Shown: positions 1-7,548 of the stretch, one piece after another
Position numbering within the stretch: position 1 is the stretch's first letter
Layout of the letters: every line of letters begins with the position of its first letter
Assembly: GCF_001665605.1 (NCBI RefSeq)
Contig: NZ_LZSV01000017.1
Location: forward strand, 124,001 to 188,000
DNA length: 64,000 nt
Direction: 5' to 3'
Source of the DNA: Mycobacterium sp. 852014-50255_SCH5639931
Lineage (GTDB): Bacteria > Actinomycetota > Actinomycetes > Mycobacteriales > Mycobacteriaceae
Position numbers and translations under genes: made by a program
The notes under the pieces: model-generated
The model's database searches: none
What the model saw: only the letters and a program-made list of their open reading frames with translations
What the model was told of the DNA's origin: nothing

Positions 1-1096
1 CGGTCCCGCCCAAGGCCTGCAGCTGCAGGCCGGTGGCGGTGACGATGATGTCGGCGTCGAGGCGCCCGCCGGATTTCAGCGCGATGCCGGACGCGTCGAA
101 ATGGTCGATGTGATCGGTGACCACGTCGGCGCGGCCGGCGGCGATGGCGTTGTACAGGTCGGCGTCGGGGATCAGGCACATCCGTTGGTCCCACGGGTTG
201 TAGCGCGGTTTGAAGTGGGTGTCGACGTCATAGCCGGCGGGCAGGCTGCTGATCGCCTTGCGCCGCAGCAGCCATCGCACCAGCCCGGGCGCCTTGCGCG
301 ACAGGGCGAAGAACACCGCTTCGGTCAGCGCGCTGTACATCCGGACCACGAGATGGGCCAGGCTGCGGGGCAACACTTTCCGCGCGACGGCGGCAACCGT
401 GCCGTACTTCGACGCCGAGATGAGATAGGTGGGCGAGCGTTGCAGCATGGTCACTTTGGCGGCCCGGTCCGACAGCGAGGGAAGCAGCGTCACCGCGGTG
501 GCCCCGCTGCCGATCACCACGACCTTCTTGCCGGTGTAGTCCAGGTCTTCCTGCCAGTGCTGGGGATGCACCACTACGCCGCCGAAGGTTTCGATGCCGG
601 GGAATTCGGGGGTGTACCCCTCGTCGTAGTTGTAGTAGCCGCTGCCGAAGAAGAGAAATCGGCCTCGGTACAGCTTCCGCGCGCCGTCCTGCTCGACGGT
701 GACCGTCCAGGTGTCGGTGGACGAATCCCAGTCGGCCGAGCGGACGTAACTGTTGAATCGAATGTGGCGATCGATGCCGTACTTGCGCGCGGTGGCGGCC
801 AGGTACTCACGGATGTGGACGCCGTCGGCCACGCCTTCCTTTCGCGTCCACGGCTCGAACGGGAAGGACAGCGTGAAGATGCTGCTGTCCGAGCGCACCC
901 CTGGGTAGCGGAACAGGTCCCACGTGCCGCCGATCTGCGCGCGCCGCTCCAGGATGGTGTAGGTCAGCTGGGCGTTGCGCTCGCTGATTCGGTAGGCCGC
1001 GTCGATGCCGGAGATGCCGGCGCCGACGATGATGACGTCGGAGTAGTCGGCCTCGGTCGGTGTCTGGCCGTCGGCTTCCTGGGGAGTCACGGTCAT
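1..1096 (-). CDS. Flavin-containing (Baeyer-Villiger type) monooxygenase, C-terminus cut by window edge
   Basis: The minus strand reads from an ATG at 1096 with no stop before the left edge, so about 365 N-terminal residues are present. An FAD Rossmann motif GAGISG lies near residue 23, followed by GGTWD and RYPGVRSD, as in class B flavoprotein monooxygenases. A second nucleotide site, VIGSGATA, binds NADPH. Between them FGGVVVHPQHW resembles the Baeyer-Villiger fingerprint FxGxxxHxxxW. Such enzymes insert oxygen next to a ketone carbonyl or oxidise sulfur or nitrogen, using FAD, NADPH and O2; EthA is the mycobacterial example. The substrate cannot be read from sequence. Its position beside yajQ matches Rv0565c of M. 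tuberculosis as I remember it, with the toxin-antitoxin pair lying between the two genes here. Confidence 0.88.
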   Translation of the reverse strand, partial: MTVTPQEADGQTPTEADYSDVIIVGAGISGIDAAYRISERNAQLTYTILERRAQIGGTWDLFRYPGVRSDSSIFTLSFPFEPWTRKEGVADGVHIREYLAATARKYGIDRHIRFNSYVRSADWDSSTDTWTVTVEQDGARKLYRGRFLFFGSGYYNYDEGYTPEFPGIETFGGVVVHPQHWQEDLDYTGKKVVVIGSGATAVTLLPSLSDRAAKVTMLQRSPTYLISASKYGTVAAVARKVLPRSLAHLVVRMYSALTEAVFFALSRKAPGLVRWLLRRKAISSLPAGYDVDTHFKPRYNPWDQRMCLIPDADLYNAIAAGRADVVTDHIDHFDASGIALKSGGRLDADIIVTATGLQLQALGGT

Positions 1097-1167
1097 CGTG
1101 AACCTCGCTCACATTGTGGGACTGGTCACTAGAGTAGGCACCCACCGGTTGGCCGGGCCAGTGATCG

Positions 1168-1797
1168 TCATAACGGCTCCATCAGCACGTCGACGTGCAG
1201 CGGCGCACACCGGTCGATCAGCCAGATCTGGTCGGCGGGGCTGGCGAAGATGCGCGCGTGGGATGGGTCCTGAGCGAAGGCTGGGTCTGTTCCGGGGCCG
1301 CACCTGTCGCCGAAGAAGACGTAGGCCTTGGTGTCGTTGCATTGCCGCGACATCCACACCAGCCCATCCAGCCCGGCGCCGTGCGCGGCTTCGGCCCAAC
1401 GCACCGTGGTGTCGTAGCTCGACGCCGGGCTCGCCGTGAGTTCGGTGGCGGTGACCTTGAGGCGTCGCAGCCCGGTGCCGTGCAGCACGCCCAGACGCAC
1501 GGGCCGGGTCACTTCCAGCCGGACGAGCACTTTGTCCGCGTATTGGTCGTAGGGGAGCAGGCCACCCTCGACGGGAATGTCGTGCAGGAGCGTCTCGGCG
1601 ATGGCCGCATCCTCGGTATCGGCCCCGTACATGATCGGCACGACCGGGTCGCCGAAGAAACCGAATCGGGTGCGCGCGCCGATGCCGGGGTTGAAGTCGG
1701 TGGCGGTGCGCGCCGCCGACAGCACGCGGTAGAGCGGGTGTCCCGCCGGCAGGGTGGCCGTGGCCGGGTCGAACGGGTCCGGGGGTCGCCTCACCAC
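1168..1797 (-). CDS. RES-domain toxin (MbcT-like NAD+ phosphorylase family)
   Basis: This is the toxin half of a toxin-antitoxin pair. Starting at the GTG at 1797 or 1794 it has 208-209 residues and overlaps the antitoxin stop, so translation is probably coupled. An upstream ATG at 1905 would only add residues that shadow the antitoxin frame. RES-domain hallmarks are Arg24 in PLYRV, Tyr57 in IMYGAD and Glu68 in IAETLLHD, with a later Ser in MSRQC. Characterised RES toxins such as MbcT and ParT degrade or transfer NAD+ in the cytoplasm and halt growth unless bound by their partner. NAD+ phosphorolysis rather than hydrolysis or ADP-ribosylation is inferred from MbcT and is not visible in the sequence. 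Confidence 0.87.
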   Translation of the reverse strand: MVRRPPDPFDPATATLPAGHPLYRVLSAARTATDFNPGIGARTRFGFFGDPVVPIMYGADTEDAAIAETLLHDIPVEGGLLPYDQYADKVLVRLEVTRPVRLGVLHGTGLRRLKVTATELTASPASSYDTTVRWAEAAHGAGLDGLVWMSRQCNDTKAYVFFGDRCGPGTDPAFAQDPSHARIFASPADQIWLIDRCAPLHVDVLMEPL

Positions 1798-2303
1798 GAG
1801 ACGGCCAGGGCCTCCGCAGCGACCGCAACGACGCGATCCGGCTCGGTGGCGAGGCGGTCCACGGGCCGCTGCCCGTCCAGGTAGGTGGTGGGCGAGCACA
1901 GCCACTGCACCAGCCCGGCCTCCGACCAGCCGTTGTCCTCCGCGATCTCGCGCAGCCGGGCGATGACCGCCAGCGGTTTCCCGTCCGGGCCGAACTGGAA
2001 TCCTGGGTAGGCGAGGTAGTTGCCGCGCCGCACGGCGAGCAACGCCTTGTTGCGGTGGGCGGTGGTGGCCAGGTTGCGCGGCGCGCTGGACCGTGAGCCC
2101 ATCCGCTTACCGGCGTCGGTGCTGCTCAGCATCCCGAACTCGGCCTCGATACGGGCGTACAGGTTCTGCTCGGCCTGCACCGCCCGCGCCACCGCGGGCT
2201 CGGTGTAGACGGCGACCGACGACAGCGCGACGCCCACCGCCTGCGCGCTTTCACGTAGGCGCTCGTGGGCGGTGGCCAGCTCGGCGACGGTGGTCATGGG
2301 CAT
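1791..2303 (-). CDS. Xre/MbcA/ParS-type antitoxin of the RES toxin
   Basis: The 170-residue protein (ATG at 2303; an alternative ATG at 2297 drops two residues) lies directly upstream of the RES gene in the same direction. Its last 60 residues fit the DUF2384 toxin-binding domain: a Gxx helix, then WLCSPTTYLDGQRPVDRL, then an Ala-rich helix. The middle (about residues 55-105) is basic and looks like the DNA-binding part of Xre-MbcA antitoxins. The N-terminal 50 residues form a predicted helix and make the protein longer than the 113-residue MbcA I recall from M. tuberculosis. It should bind and neutralise the RES toxin and repress its own promoter. The inverted repeat at 2313-2351, only 10 nt upstream, is the obvious operator. 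Confidence 0.85.
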   Translation of the reverse strand: MPMTTVAELATAHERLRESAQAVGVALSSVAVYTEPAVARAVQAEQNLYARIEAEFGMLSSTDAGKRMGSRSSAPRNLATTAHRNKALLAVRRGNYLAYPGFQFGPDGKPLAVIARLREIAEDNGWSEAGLVQWLCSPTTYLDGQRPVDRLATEPDRVVAVAAEALAVSW

Positions 2304-2312
2304 CGCTCCAAA

Positions 2313-2351
2313 GTTCGGTTCGTGCAGCTCATTCTACTGCACGAACCGAAC
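2313..2351. promoter_or_regulatory. Perfect 15-bp inverted repeat, probable toxin-antitoxin operator and promoter
   Basis: The arms 2313-2327 (GTTCGGTTCGTGCAG) and 2337-2351 are exact reverse complements around a 9-nt spacer. On the minus strand the spacer contains TAGAAT (2336-2331), a good mycobacterial -10, which places the likely transcription start about 20 nt before the antitoxin ATG at 2303. A repressor bound to both arms would cover this -10. The repeat also begins 10 nt after the yajQ stop, so it could act as a terminator hairpin for yajQ, but there is no T-tract. Confidence 0.75.
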
Positions 2352-2360
2352 GCACGGGAG

Positions 2361-2852
2361 CTACCGGTAATTGACGAACTGCAGCGCGACGTCGAGGTCG
2401 GCCTGCTTGAGCATCGAGATGACGGCCTGCAGGTCATCGCGCTTTTTGCTGCTGACCCGGATCTCGTCGCCCTGGATCTGCGTCTTGACGCCCTTGGGCC
2501 CGTCGTCGCGGATCAGCTTGGTGATCTTCTTGGCGTGCTCGCTGTCGATGCCCTGCTTGAGGGTGCCGCTCACCTTGTAAGTCTTCCCCGACGCCTGCGG
2601 TTCGCCGGCGTCGAAGGCCTTCATCGAGATGTCGCGGCGGATCAGCTTCTCCTTGAAGACGTCGACGGCCGCCTTGACGCGCTCCTCGGTCGACGACGTC
2701 AGCTCGATAGCCTCGTCGCCCTTCCACGCGATCGTGGTGTCGGTGCCGCGGAAGTCGAAGCGGGTGGCCAGCTCTTTGGCGGCCTGATTGAGTGCGTTGT
2801 CGACCTCTTGGCGCTCGACTTTGCTGACAATGTCGAACGATGAGTCCGCCAT
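2361..2852 (-). CDS. yajQ: YajQ family cyclic-di-GMP/nucleotide-binding protein
   Basis: The 163-residue cytoplasmic protein has the standard family length. It opens with SSFDIVSKV and DNALNQA, has the central TRFDFRGT, and ends in LQFVNYR, all typical of YajQ (UPF0234). The fold is two RNP-like alpha/beta domains. Family members bind nucleotides and, in some Gram-negatives, cyclic di-GMP to act as transcription co-regulators; the mycobacterial role is unknown. The ATG at 2852 is preceded by a purine-rich stretch. The next gene upstream on the other strand is tRNA-Tyr. It corresponds to Rv0566c from memory. Confidence 0.95.
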   Translation of the reverse strand: MADSSFDIVSKVERQEVDNALNQAAKELATRFDFRGTDTTIAWKGDEAIELTSSTEERVKAAVDVFKEKLIRRDISMKAFDAGEPQASGKTYKVSGTLKQGIDSEHAKKITKLIRDDGPKGVKTQIQGDEIRVSSKKRDDLQAVISMLKQADLDVALQFVNYR

Positions 2853-2921
2853 TCGATCCGTCCCTTCATCCGGTGATGGCCGTTTGTGCTTTGTCTACCC
2901 CCTCGTTGTAACCTGTCTGGC

Positions 2922-3005
2922 GGCAGGTTGCCCGAGCGGCCAATGGGAGCGGACTGTAAATCCGTCGCGAAAGCTTCACAGGTTCGAATCCTGTACCTGC
3001 CACCA
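2922..3005 (+). tRNA. tRNA-Tyr (anticodon GTA), CCA encoded
   Basis: The acceptor stem GGCAGGT (2922-2928) pairs with ACCTGCC (2995-3001), followed by discriminator A and an encoded CCA at 3003-3005. The anticodon loop CTGTAAA carries GTA at 2956-2958. The long variable arm is as expected for a class II bacterial tRNA-Tyr, and the T-arm contains GGTTCGAATCC. The gene is intact. Its 3' end is duplicated imperfectly at 5564-5599, which suggests it has served as an integration target. Confidence 0.96.
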
Positions 3006-3014
3006 ACGTTCGTC
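2978..3014 (+). repeat. attL-like repeat: tRNA-Tyr 3' end plus 9 nt
   Basis: This 37-nt segment covers the T-arm, acceptor 3' strand and CCA of tRNA-Tyr plus the following AACGTTCGTC context. It recurs at 5564-5599 with two substitutions and one missing base (34 of 37 positions the same by hand alignment). The pair brackets the PPE island. Confidence 0.8.
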
Positions 3015-3171
3015 AGGGACTAGTTTGTCCCGCTGCGGCCGGCTTCAGTGCAGAGTGAGTAGGCATGAGCTGATCGGCCCGCCACAGCCCGTCCCGGGCC
3101 CATCGGTTTGAGCGCCCCAAGGGGTGCAGGGCTATGTGGGAAGGGCTGAAACCCGGGGCGCGGACCCAGAG

Positions 3172-3405
3172 TTACCCACAAACTTGGCCCAACTGCCCGT
3201 CAAAGGGGCTTGCGCCTTCGCAATCGCCCAGCAGATGTCTGCGCATGGCGTTATCGTGCGGGAATCCGCCGATGCAAGCCTGATGGGCGGCGGGATCAGT
3301 GATGCCGCTACAGGGATCGTCGGCGTGTGCTTGTGCCGCCGGAATGCAGAGCAGCGCCAGCGCTATGGCTGCCGCCGCCGACACCCCCGTTAATGCCTTC
3401 TTCAC
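3172..3405 (-). CDS. Small secreted four-cysteine protein (copy 1)
   Basis: The 77-residue protein starts at a GTG (3405) with AAAGGA seven bases upstream. Residues 1-28 form a Sec signal peptide: KK, a hydrophobic Ala/Leu core, then AQAHA. The mature part has four cysteines in DPCSGITD, HQACIG, GDCEG and QVCG, probably two disulfides. The gene at 5174-5440 encodes a clear paralogue with the same cysteine pattern and similar flanking DNA, and the two flank the PPE gene. No enzymatic motif is visible. It resembles the many small exported proteins of unknown function in mycobacteria. Confidence 0.75.
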   Translation of the reverse strand: MKKALTGVSAAAAIALALLCIPAAQAHADDPCSGITDPAAHQACIGGFPHDNAMRRHLLGDCEGASPFDGQLGQVCG

Positions 3406-3646
3406 GGGTTGTCCTTTCTTGACCCCTGATGGTCACCGATTATGGGGTACATCGAGGCAGACGGCGACTCGACGCGCATGTGTTAGTCGCCGAAAACCCA
3501 ACCAGCAAACTAGTTAGATCGATCGATCAATCAGGCACGAGAGCGGCACCGCTGTCTCGAGACCTTCATGGCCCAGAGTAAATGCTTGCAGTACAACGTA
3601 TTTGGTCGAGACCGGCGAACCCGCTACACCCGCCGGATGCCTTCGT
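3406..3646. other. Short gap between small secreted gene and PPE gene
   Basis: No convincing coding sequence. The right part is AT-richer than the surroundings and contains GATCGATCGATC near 3518-3530. A promoter for the 3172-3405 gene should lie in its left part, but no clear -10/-35 pair was recognised. Confidence 0.4.
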
Positions 3647-4783
3647 CTATCCGCCTGACGGAGGTGGCCGCATGATATTGCCGAAGATCGGCGGGCCATA
3701 GCCCTTCTCGTCGGGCTTATCCCGCTGGGCCTTACGTGCCCCCGGTGGCATCGGCGGGATGAACATCGGAGTGAGCGGCGCGCCCTGGGCCGTCGTTGCC
3801 ATCAACGGGCCCTGTGCGGCAGACAGCTGGATCGGGGCGGTGACCGCCGAAGGCGGGACCACGAGATTGCCAACGTACATGCCCTTGCCCAGAGAAGCGG
3901 TGGCCGAACTCTCTACCGCACTGGCCGTAGCGGCGGGCGTGGGATAGGGCGTGGCATAGATGTTGGGAGCCCCTCCCACGGCCTCGGGACCGGTGATGTT
4001 GTAGGCAATGGCCAGGTTGCGGGGGGTGGCGGCCAGGACGTCTGGGAACTGACCGGGGAAGTAATCGTGGCCGCCCGTGACCAAACCTATAAGGGACTGA
4101 GGGTTGAAGACACCGCTGCTGACCAGGTTCTGCAGATAACCGTTGACGGTCTGAACGAACGGATTGGCGAAGAATTGCGCGGGGTCGGGTGCTGCCGCCG
4201 GGGCGAGTGCCAGCGGGGCGGCCGCTGCCGCCCTGCCCACCGCAGCCGTTTGAACCGTAGCGGCGGCCGGAGTGGTCATCGGGGACGGGGCGTTAAACGT
4301 CGGCATCGCCATGGTCTGGAGGCTGCTGGCTTGATAGCCCAGCATGGCGGTCGTGTTATCCGCCCACATCTGCAGGTACTGGGTCTCGGTGACAGCGATG
4401 GCGGGAAAGTTGATACCGAAAACGTTTGTCGCGATCAGGTGCGCCAGCAGCGCGCGGTTTGCGGTGACCACGCTGGGATGCACCATGGCGGCCTGGGTGC
4501 CCGCGAACGAGCTGGCCATCGTGGTAGCCGCCATAGACATATGAGCGGCCTGCAGCGAGGCGGTCTGTAGCCAGGCGACATAGGGAAGGGTGGATGCGGT
4601 CATTGCCGTCGCTGATGGCCCCTGCCAGGGAATGGCCGTAACGATGGAAGCGTAGCCGGCGGCGGTCTGCCCCAGCTCGATTGCCAGCTGGCGCCAGGCC
4701 TCGGCAGCGGTGAGCCATGATCCGGGCCCCGGCCCTGAATGAATCAGTGCCGAGGTGATCTCGGGAGGAGCCCAGAAGTCCAT
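3647..4783 (-). CDS. PPE family protein
   Basis: The 378-residue protein begins MDFWAPPEI and keeps the N-terminal PPE domain (about residues 1-175): the Pro-Pro-Glu triplet, SGPGPGSWL, and the WxG turn in PWQGPSA. The helical C-terminal half is Ala/Pro-rich and ends in a proline-rich tail (MPPGARKAQ...YGPPIFGN). Canonical SVP or PPW C-terminal motifs were not seen. PPE proteins are normally exported by type VII secretion (ESX) as heterodimers with a PE partner. No PE gene is adjacent, so the partner must be elsewhere or absent. It sits in the tRNA-Tyr-bracketed island with two small secreted proteins, all on the minus strand. The ribosome-binding site before the ATG at 4783 is poor. Confidence 0.93.
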   Translation of the reverse strand: MDFWAPPEITSALIHSGPGPGSWLTAAEAWRQLAIELGQTAAGYASIVTAIPWQGPSATAMTASTLPYVAWLQTASLQAAHMSMAATTMASSFAGTQAAMVHPSVVTANRALLAHLIATNVFGINFPAIAVTETQYLQMWADNTTAMLGYQASSLQTMAMPTFNAPSPMTTPAAATVQTAAVGRAAAAAPLALAPAAAPDPAQFFANPFVQTVNGYLQNLVSSGVFNPQSLIGLVTGGHDYFPGQFPDVLAATPRNLAIAYNITGPEAVGGAPNIYATPYPTPAATASAVESSATASLGKGMYVGNLVVPPSAVTAPIQLSAAQGPLMATTAQGAPLTPMFIPPMPPGARKAQRDKPDEKGYGPPIFGNIMRPPPSGG

Positions 4784-5173
4784 TGCTGACGCCTGTCAAA
4801 GCTTGGAGTCGATAATCCTGATGCCTCGCATGCGGGCCTGCGCGGCCTGAGGTCCGCTAAGGGACCGATTCTCGCGTCCCACGTGTTGTCCCTTTCGGTG
4901 ACGTTCCTGCCCCCTACGTGGCCCGACTGGTCGATTGACAGCGTATTCGCCCGCGGGGTTACTCACTTCGGGAATTGTGAGATTCATTTGGTCAAGCCGC
5001 GGCGCCGATTCGGCGGCGCTTCGCGACGTCTATTCGTCACCAGCGCCGAAAGCCAGGGCAGTCGCTCCGGATTCCGACCCTGAATCTTTCCGCGAAACGC
5101 GCCAGTGGACGCCTGTGCGGGTCAGACCGCCAGGATCGGGTTCGGTCGAAAACCCCTGGCACACACATAGGGC
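4784..5173. other. 390-bp noncoding stretch upstream of the PPE gene
   Basis: Short open frames exist on both strands but none has homology-like features or a ribosome-binding site. A GC-rich hairpin (GCGCCG att CGGCG) lies near 5002-5016. The left part should carry the PPE promoter. Nothing else is recognised. Confidence 0.4.
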
Positions 5174-5440
5174 CTAAGTGGCGAACCCATCTGGCCCACG
5201 GGAGGGCAGAGACTTTCGAACCCAGGCGTCCCGACAAATTTGGCCCAGTTGTCCGTAGTCGGGGCTGGCCTCGCAATTGCCCATTCGGGGGCCGTGCATC
5301 GTGTCATCGGTCGGGGATCTGTCGATGCAAGCCTGGTAGGCCGTGGGATCCGTGATGCCGGCACAAGGGTCGGCGCGCGCTTGTGCTGGTGGAATGCAGA
5401 GGGGTGCCAGTGCCATCAGCGCCGCCACGGACGCCTTCAT
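5174..5440 (-). CDS. Small secreted four-cysteine protein (copy 2)
   Basis: An 88-residue protein from the ATG at 5440, chosen because it aligns with copy 1 (MKASVAALMALAPLCIPPAQ) and has GGAGG just upstream; an ATG at 5452 adds four residues. A signal peptide ends near ARA-DPC. The cysteine pattern DPCAGITD, QACID, GNCEAS, QICRD matches the protein at 3172-3405. It carries about 15 extra C-terminal residues (WVRKSLPSRGPDGFAT) that copy 1 lacks. Function is unknown. Together the two copies bracket the PPE gene, which suggests duplication within the island. Confidence 0.75.
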   Translation of the reverse strand: MKASVAALMALAPLCIPPAQARADPCAGITDPTAYQACIDRSPTDDTMHGPRMGNCEASPDYGQLGQICRDAWVRKSLPSRGPDGFAT

Positions 5441-5563
5441 TGCCCTCCTCATCCTTTCTTCCTCTCCTGATCCCCGATGGCCGCCGTGTTAGAAGCCACC
5501 GACACAAGTGTCGCACTTTGTGATGACGGCAGTCGAGCATCGCGCAAACCTGCGCAGCCGGCG

Positions 5564-5599
5564 ACAGGCTCGAATCATGTACCTGCCCCAACGTTCGTC
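5564..5599 (+). repeat. attR-like degenerate copy of the tRNA-Tyr 3' end
   Basis: ACAGGCTCGAATCATGTACC and the following bases repeat the 3' end of tRNA-Tyr and its downstream flank (2978-3014), with two substitutions and a one-base deletion that destroys the CCA context. There is no 5' half, so this is not a functional tRNA. It lies 12 bp from the stop of the DMT gene and marks the right end of the 2.6-kb island. Confidence 0.8.
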
Positions 5600-5611
5600 G
5601 GACCGGAGGGT

Positions 5612-6541
5612 TCACCCGCTCAAGCGTTGCGGCGACGGCGGTTTCGGCTCGTCGGCGGTCCGCACGTCGCGGCCGGCGCCGGCCGACACGGTCGCGGCCT
5701 CGCCGTGAGCCAGCCCCACCGTCGCGACGATCACCAACGCCGCCGCCACGGCCAGCACGACCCAATCAAAGCCGTGGGCGTCCAACGTCTCGCCGAGGAC
5801 GGTGATCCCAAGAACCGCGCCGACAATGGGTTTCGCGGCGATGATCGTCGGCAACGACGCGGTCAAAGCGCCTGCGCGGTAAGCCGATTGATGGAAGATC
5901 ATTCCGGCCGCCCCACAGAACACCCAGCCGTACAGCTCGGGTCTGGTCCACAACTGCTCGGGGTTGTGTTCGAGGATGTCGACTACGCCCTTCATCAGCA
6001 CCGCGAACACCGCCAGCAACGAACCGGCGACCGCGGCCAGCAGCAGCGCGGCCACCGGGCGGTCCGACCAGATCCGGGCGCCCAGCAATCCCAGGAGCAG
6101 CGGCGGGCCCATCGCGATGGCGACGATCAGCCACACGTGTGGCGCTGCGCGCTGCTCGCCGCCGGTCGGATCGCCGACCGCGATGACGACCACCAACGCC
6201 ACGGTCAGCAACAACGCCCACACCCACTCCGCGCGGGTGACCGGGTGGCGGCTCATCCGCGCGTAGATCGGCAGTGCGAACAGCAGCGCGGTCACCTGCA
6301 GCGACATCACCAACAGCACCGAGCCCTTGTCCAGGGCCGCCGCCAGCAAGATGTAGCTGGCGATGTCTCCGAGACCGCCCATCCACCAACGCGTATCGCG
6401 CAACAGCATGCCGAAGAGTGCCAGGTGGCCGACGGGTTTGTCGGTGACCTCCTGGGCGGAGCGCTGACGGACCACGTTGCCGATCGCCGACGCCAGCGCG
6501 GCGCACAGGGCGAGAATCGCCGCCATATCAGCCCTCGACAT
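5612..6541 (-). CDS. DMT-superfamily (EamA-like) membrane transporter
   Basis: The 309-residue protein has about nine to ten hydrophobic segments and a charged C-terminal tail, the architecture of drug/metabolite transporters. The start MSRADMAAILALCAALASA leads into the first membrane helix. A conserved-looking loop KPIVGAVLGITVLGETL near residue 240 matches the second-half EamA signature. These carriers export or exchange small metabolites across the cytoplasmic membrane; the substrate cannot be inferred. The stop lies next to the duplicated tRNA end, and the SDR gene upstream is co-oriented with a 46-bp gap. Confidence 0.85.
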   Translation of the reverse strand: MSRADMAAILALCAALASAIGNVVRQRSAQEVTDKPVGHLALFGMLLRDTRWWMGGLGDIASYILLAAALDKGSVLLVMSLQVTALLFALPIYARMSRHPVTRAEWVWALLLTVALVVVIAVGDPTGGEQRAAPHVWLIVAIAMGPPLLLGLLGARIWSDRPVAALLLAAVAGSLLAVFAVLMKGVVDILEHNPEQLWTRPELYGWVFCGAAGMIFHQSAYRAGALTASLPTIIAAKPIVGAVLGITVLGETLDAHGFDWVVLAVAAALVIVATVGLAHGEAATVSAGAGRDVRTADEPKPPSPQRLSG

Positions 6542-6587
6542 GCCACTAATCTAGTCGGGCCCCGGCAAACCGCCCGCCGAGCTCGGT

Positions 6588-7466
6588 TCAGAGCGGGAAC
6601 GCGGTACCCGTGAGCTCTTCGGATAAGTCCCACAGCGCCGCGGCGGTGCCGGCCCGCCTGGCCGGCCAGTTACGCCAAGTCGGCTGGGTGCGGCCGTACA
6701 GACCGAAGCGCGGACCGACGAAGGTGTCGCCCGGCAGATCCTGCGACACCGCGTACAGCGTCTGGCGGGCGCCAAAGTCGGCATCGGTGGACACAATGCG
6801 GTCGACCGCCAACACCGCCGCGTCGCCCAGCTTTCGTCCGGAGTTGCCTTGCAGGTTCGTGTGCGACCAGCCGGGGTGGGCGGCCAGCGCGCGCAGGGGA
6901 GAACCGGCGGTGCCCAGACGCCGCTGCAGTTCACTGGTGAACAGCAGGTTGGCCAGCTTGGACTGGCTGTAAGCCAGCCACGCCGAATATGGGCGGGACT
7001 GCCAGTTCAGGTCTTTGAGGCTGATGTAGCCGAAGTGGTGCATCAGCGAGGACACCGTCACCACCCGGTCGGTCAGCTTGGGCAGCAGCAGGTTGGTCAA
7101 CGCGAAGTGGCCGAGGTGGTTGGTGCCGATCTGGCCCTCGAAGCCGTCGGCGGTCACTGCAGGTTTGGTGGCCATGATGCCGGCGTTGTTGACCAGCACG
7201 TCCAGCGTGGACATCTCGTCGGCGAAGCGCCGCACCGACCCCAGGTCCTGCAGGTCGAGTTGGCGCACCTCGACGTCACCGGCCATCCGCTCGGCGGCGG
7301 CCTTGCCCTTCTCCGTGTTGCGCACCGCCAGAACGACGCGGGCCCCGGCCCGCGCCAATTCCCGCGCGGTGACCTCGCCCAGACCCGCGTTGGCCCCGGT
7401 GATCACGACGGTGCGTCCGGCGAACGAAGGCAGGTCTGCAGCGGTCCAACCAGGCATGCAGCCCAC
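6588..7466 (-). CDS. Short-chain dehydrogenase/reductase (SDR), extended retinol-dehydrogenase-like
   Basis: The 292-residue oxidoreductase has the NAD(P)-binding TGANAGLG near residue 24, the NNAG motif of strand 4, and a catalytic YSQSK (Tyr-x3-Lys) preceded by VSSLM. The N-terminus of about 15 residues before the Rossmann fold and the length fit the RDH/WWOX-like SDR group common in mycobacteria. Arg-rich VRNTEKG after strand 2 suggests NADP(H) preference. The substrate is unknown. The ATG at 7457 (MPGWTAADL) is an equally good start. Transcription is divergent from the kinase gene at 7549, leaving an 82-bp promoter interval. Confidence 0.9.
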   Translation of the reverse strand: MGCMPGWTAADLPSFAGRTVVITGANAGLGEVTARELARAGARVVLAVRNTEKGKAAAERMAGDVEVRQLDLQDLGSVRRFADEMSTLDVLVNNAGIMATKPAVTADGFEGQIGTNHLGHFALTNLLLPKLTDRVVTVSSLMHHFGYISLKDLNWQSRPYSAWLAYSQSKLANLLFTSELQRRLGTAGSPLRALAAHPGWSHTNLQGNSGRKLGDAAVLAVDRIVSTDADFGARQTLYAVSQDLPGDTFVGPRFGLYGRTQPTWRNWPARRAGTAAALWDLSEELTGTAFPL

Positions 7467-7548
7467 CCTAACTACGTGATCTCACCCGCCGGGACGCCGC
7501 AGGTATCGTGCGTGGGATGGCCGGCGGAACCTCACCTGGGCGCCACGG

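Noticed and set aside
101..1132. Long plus-strand open frame opposite the flavin monooxygenase
   Set aside because: The minus strand holds clear FAD motifs; the plus frame is a GC-rich shadow.
2895..2909. Third copper-type box (TACCCCCTCGTTGTA)
   Set aside because: The right half does not match GGGTA and the following gene is a tRNA.
3112..3127. Hairpin GCGCCCC-AA-GGGGTGC as terminator of tRNA-Tyr
   Set aside because: Short loop, no T-tract and 107 bp past the tRNA; not convincing.
5564..5599. Second tRNA-Tyr gene
   Set aside because: Only the 3' end is present and the CCA context is broken; no acceptor 5' strand or anticodon arm.
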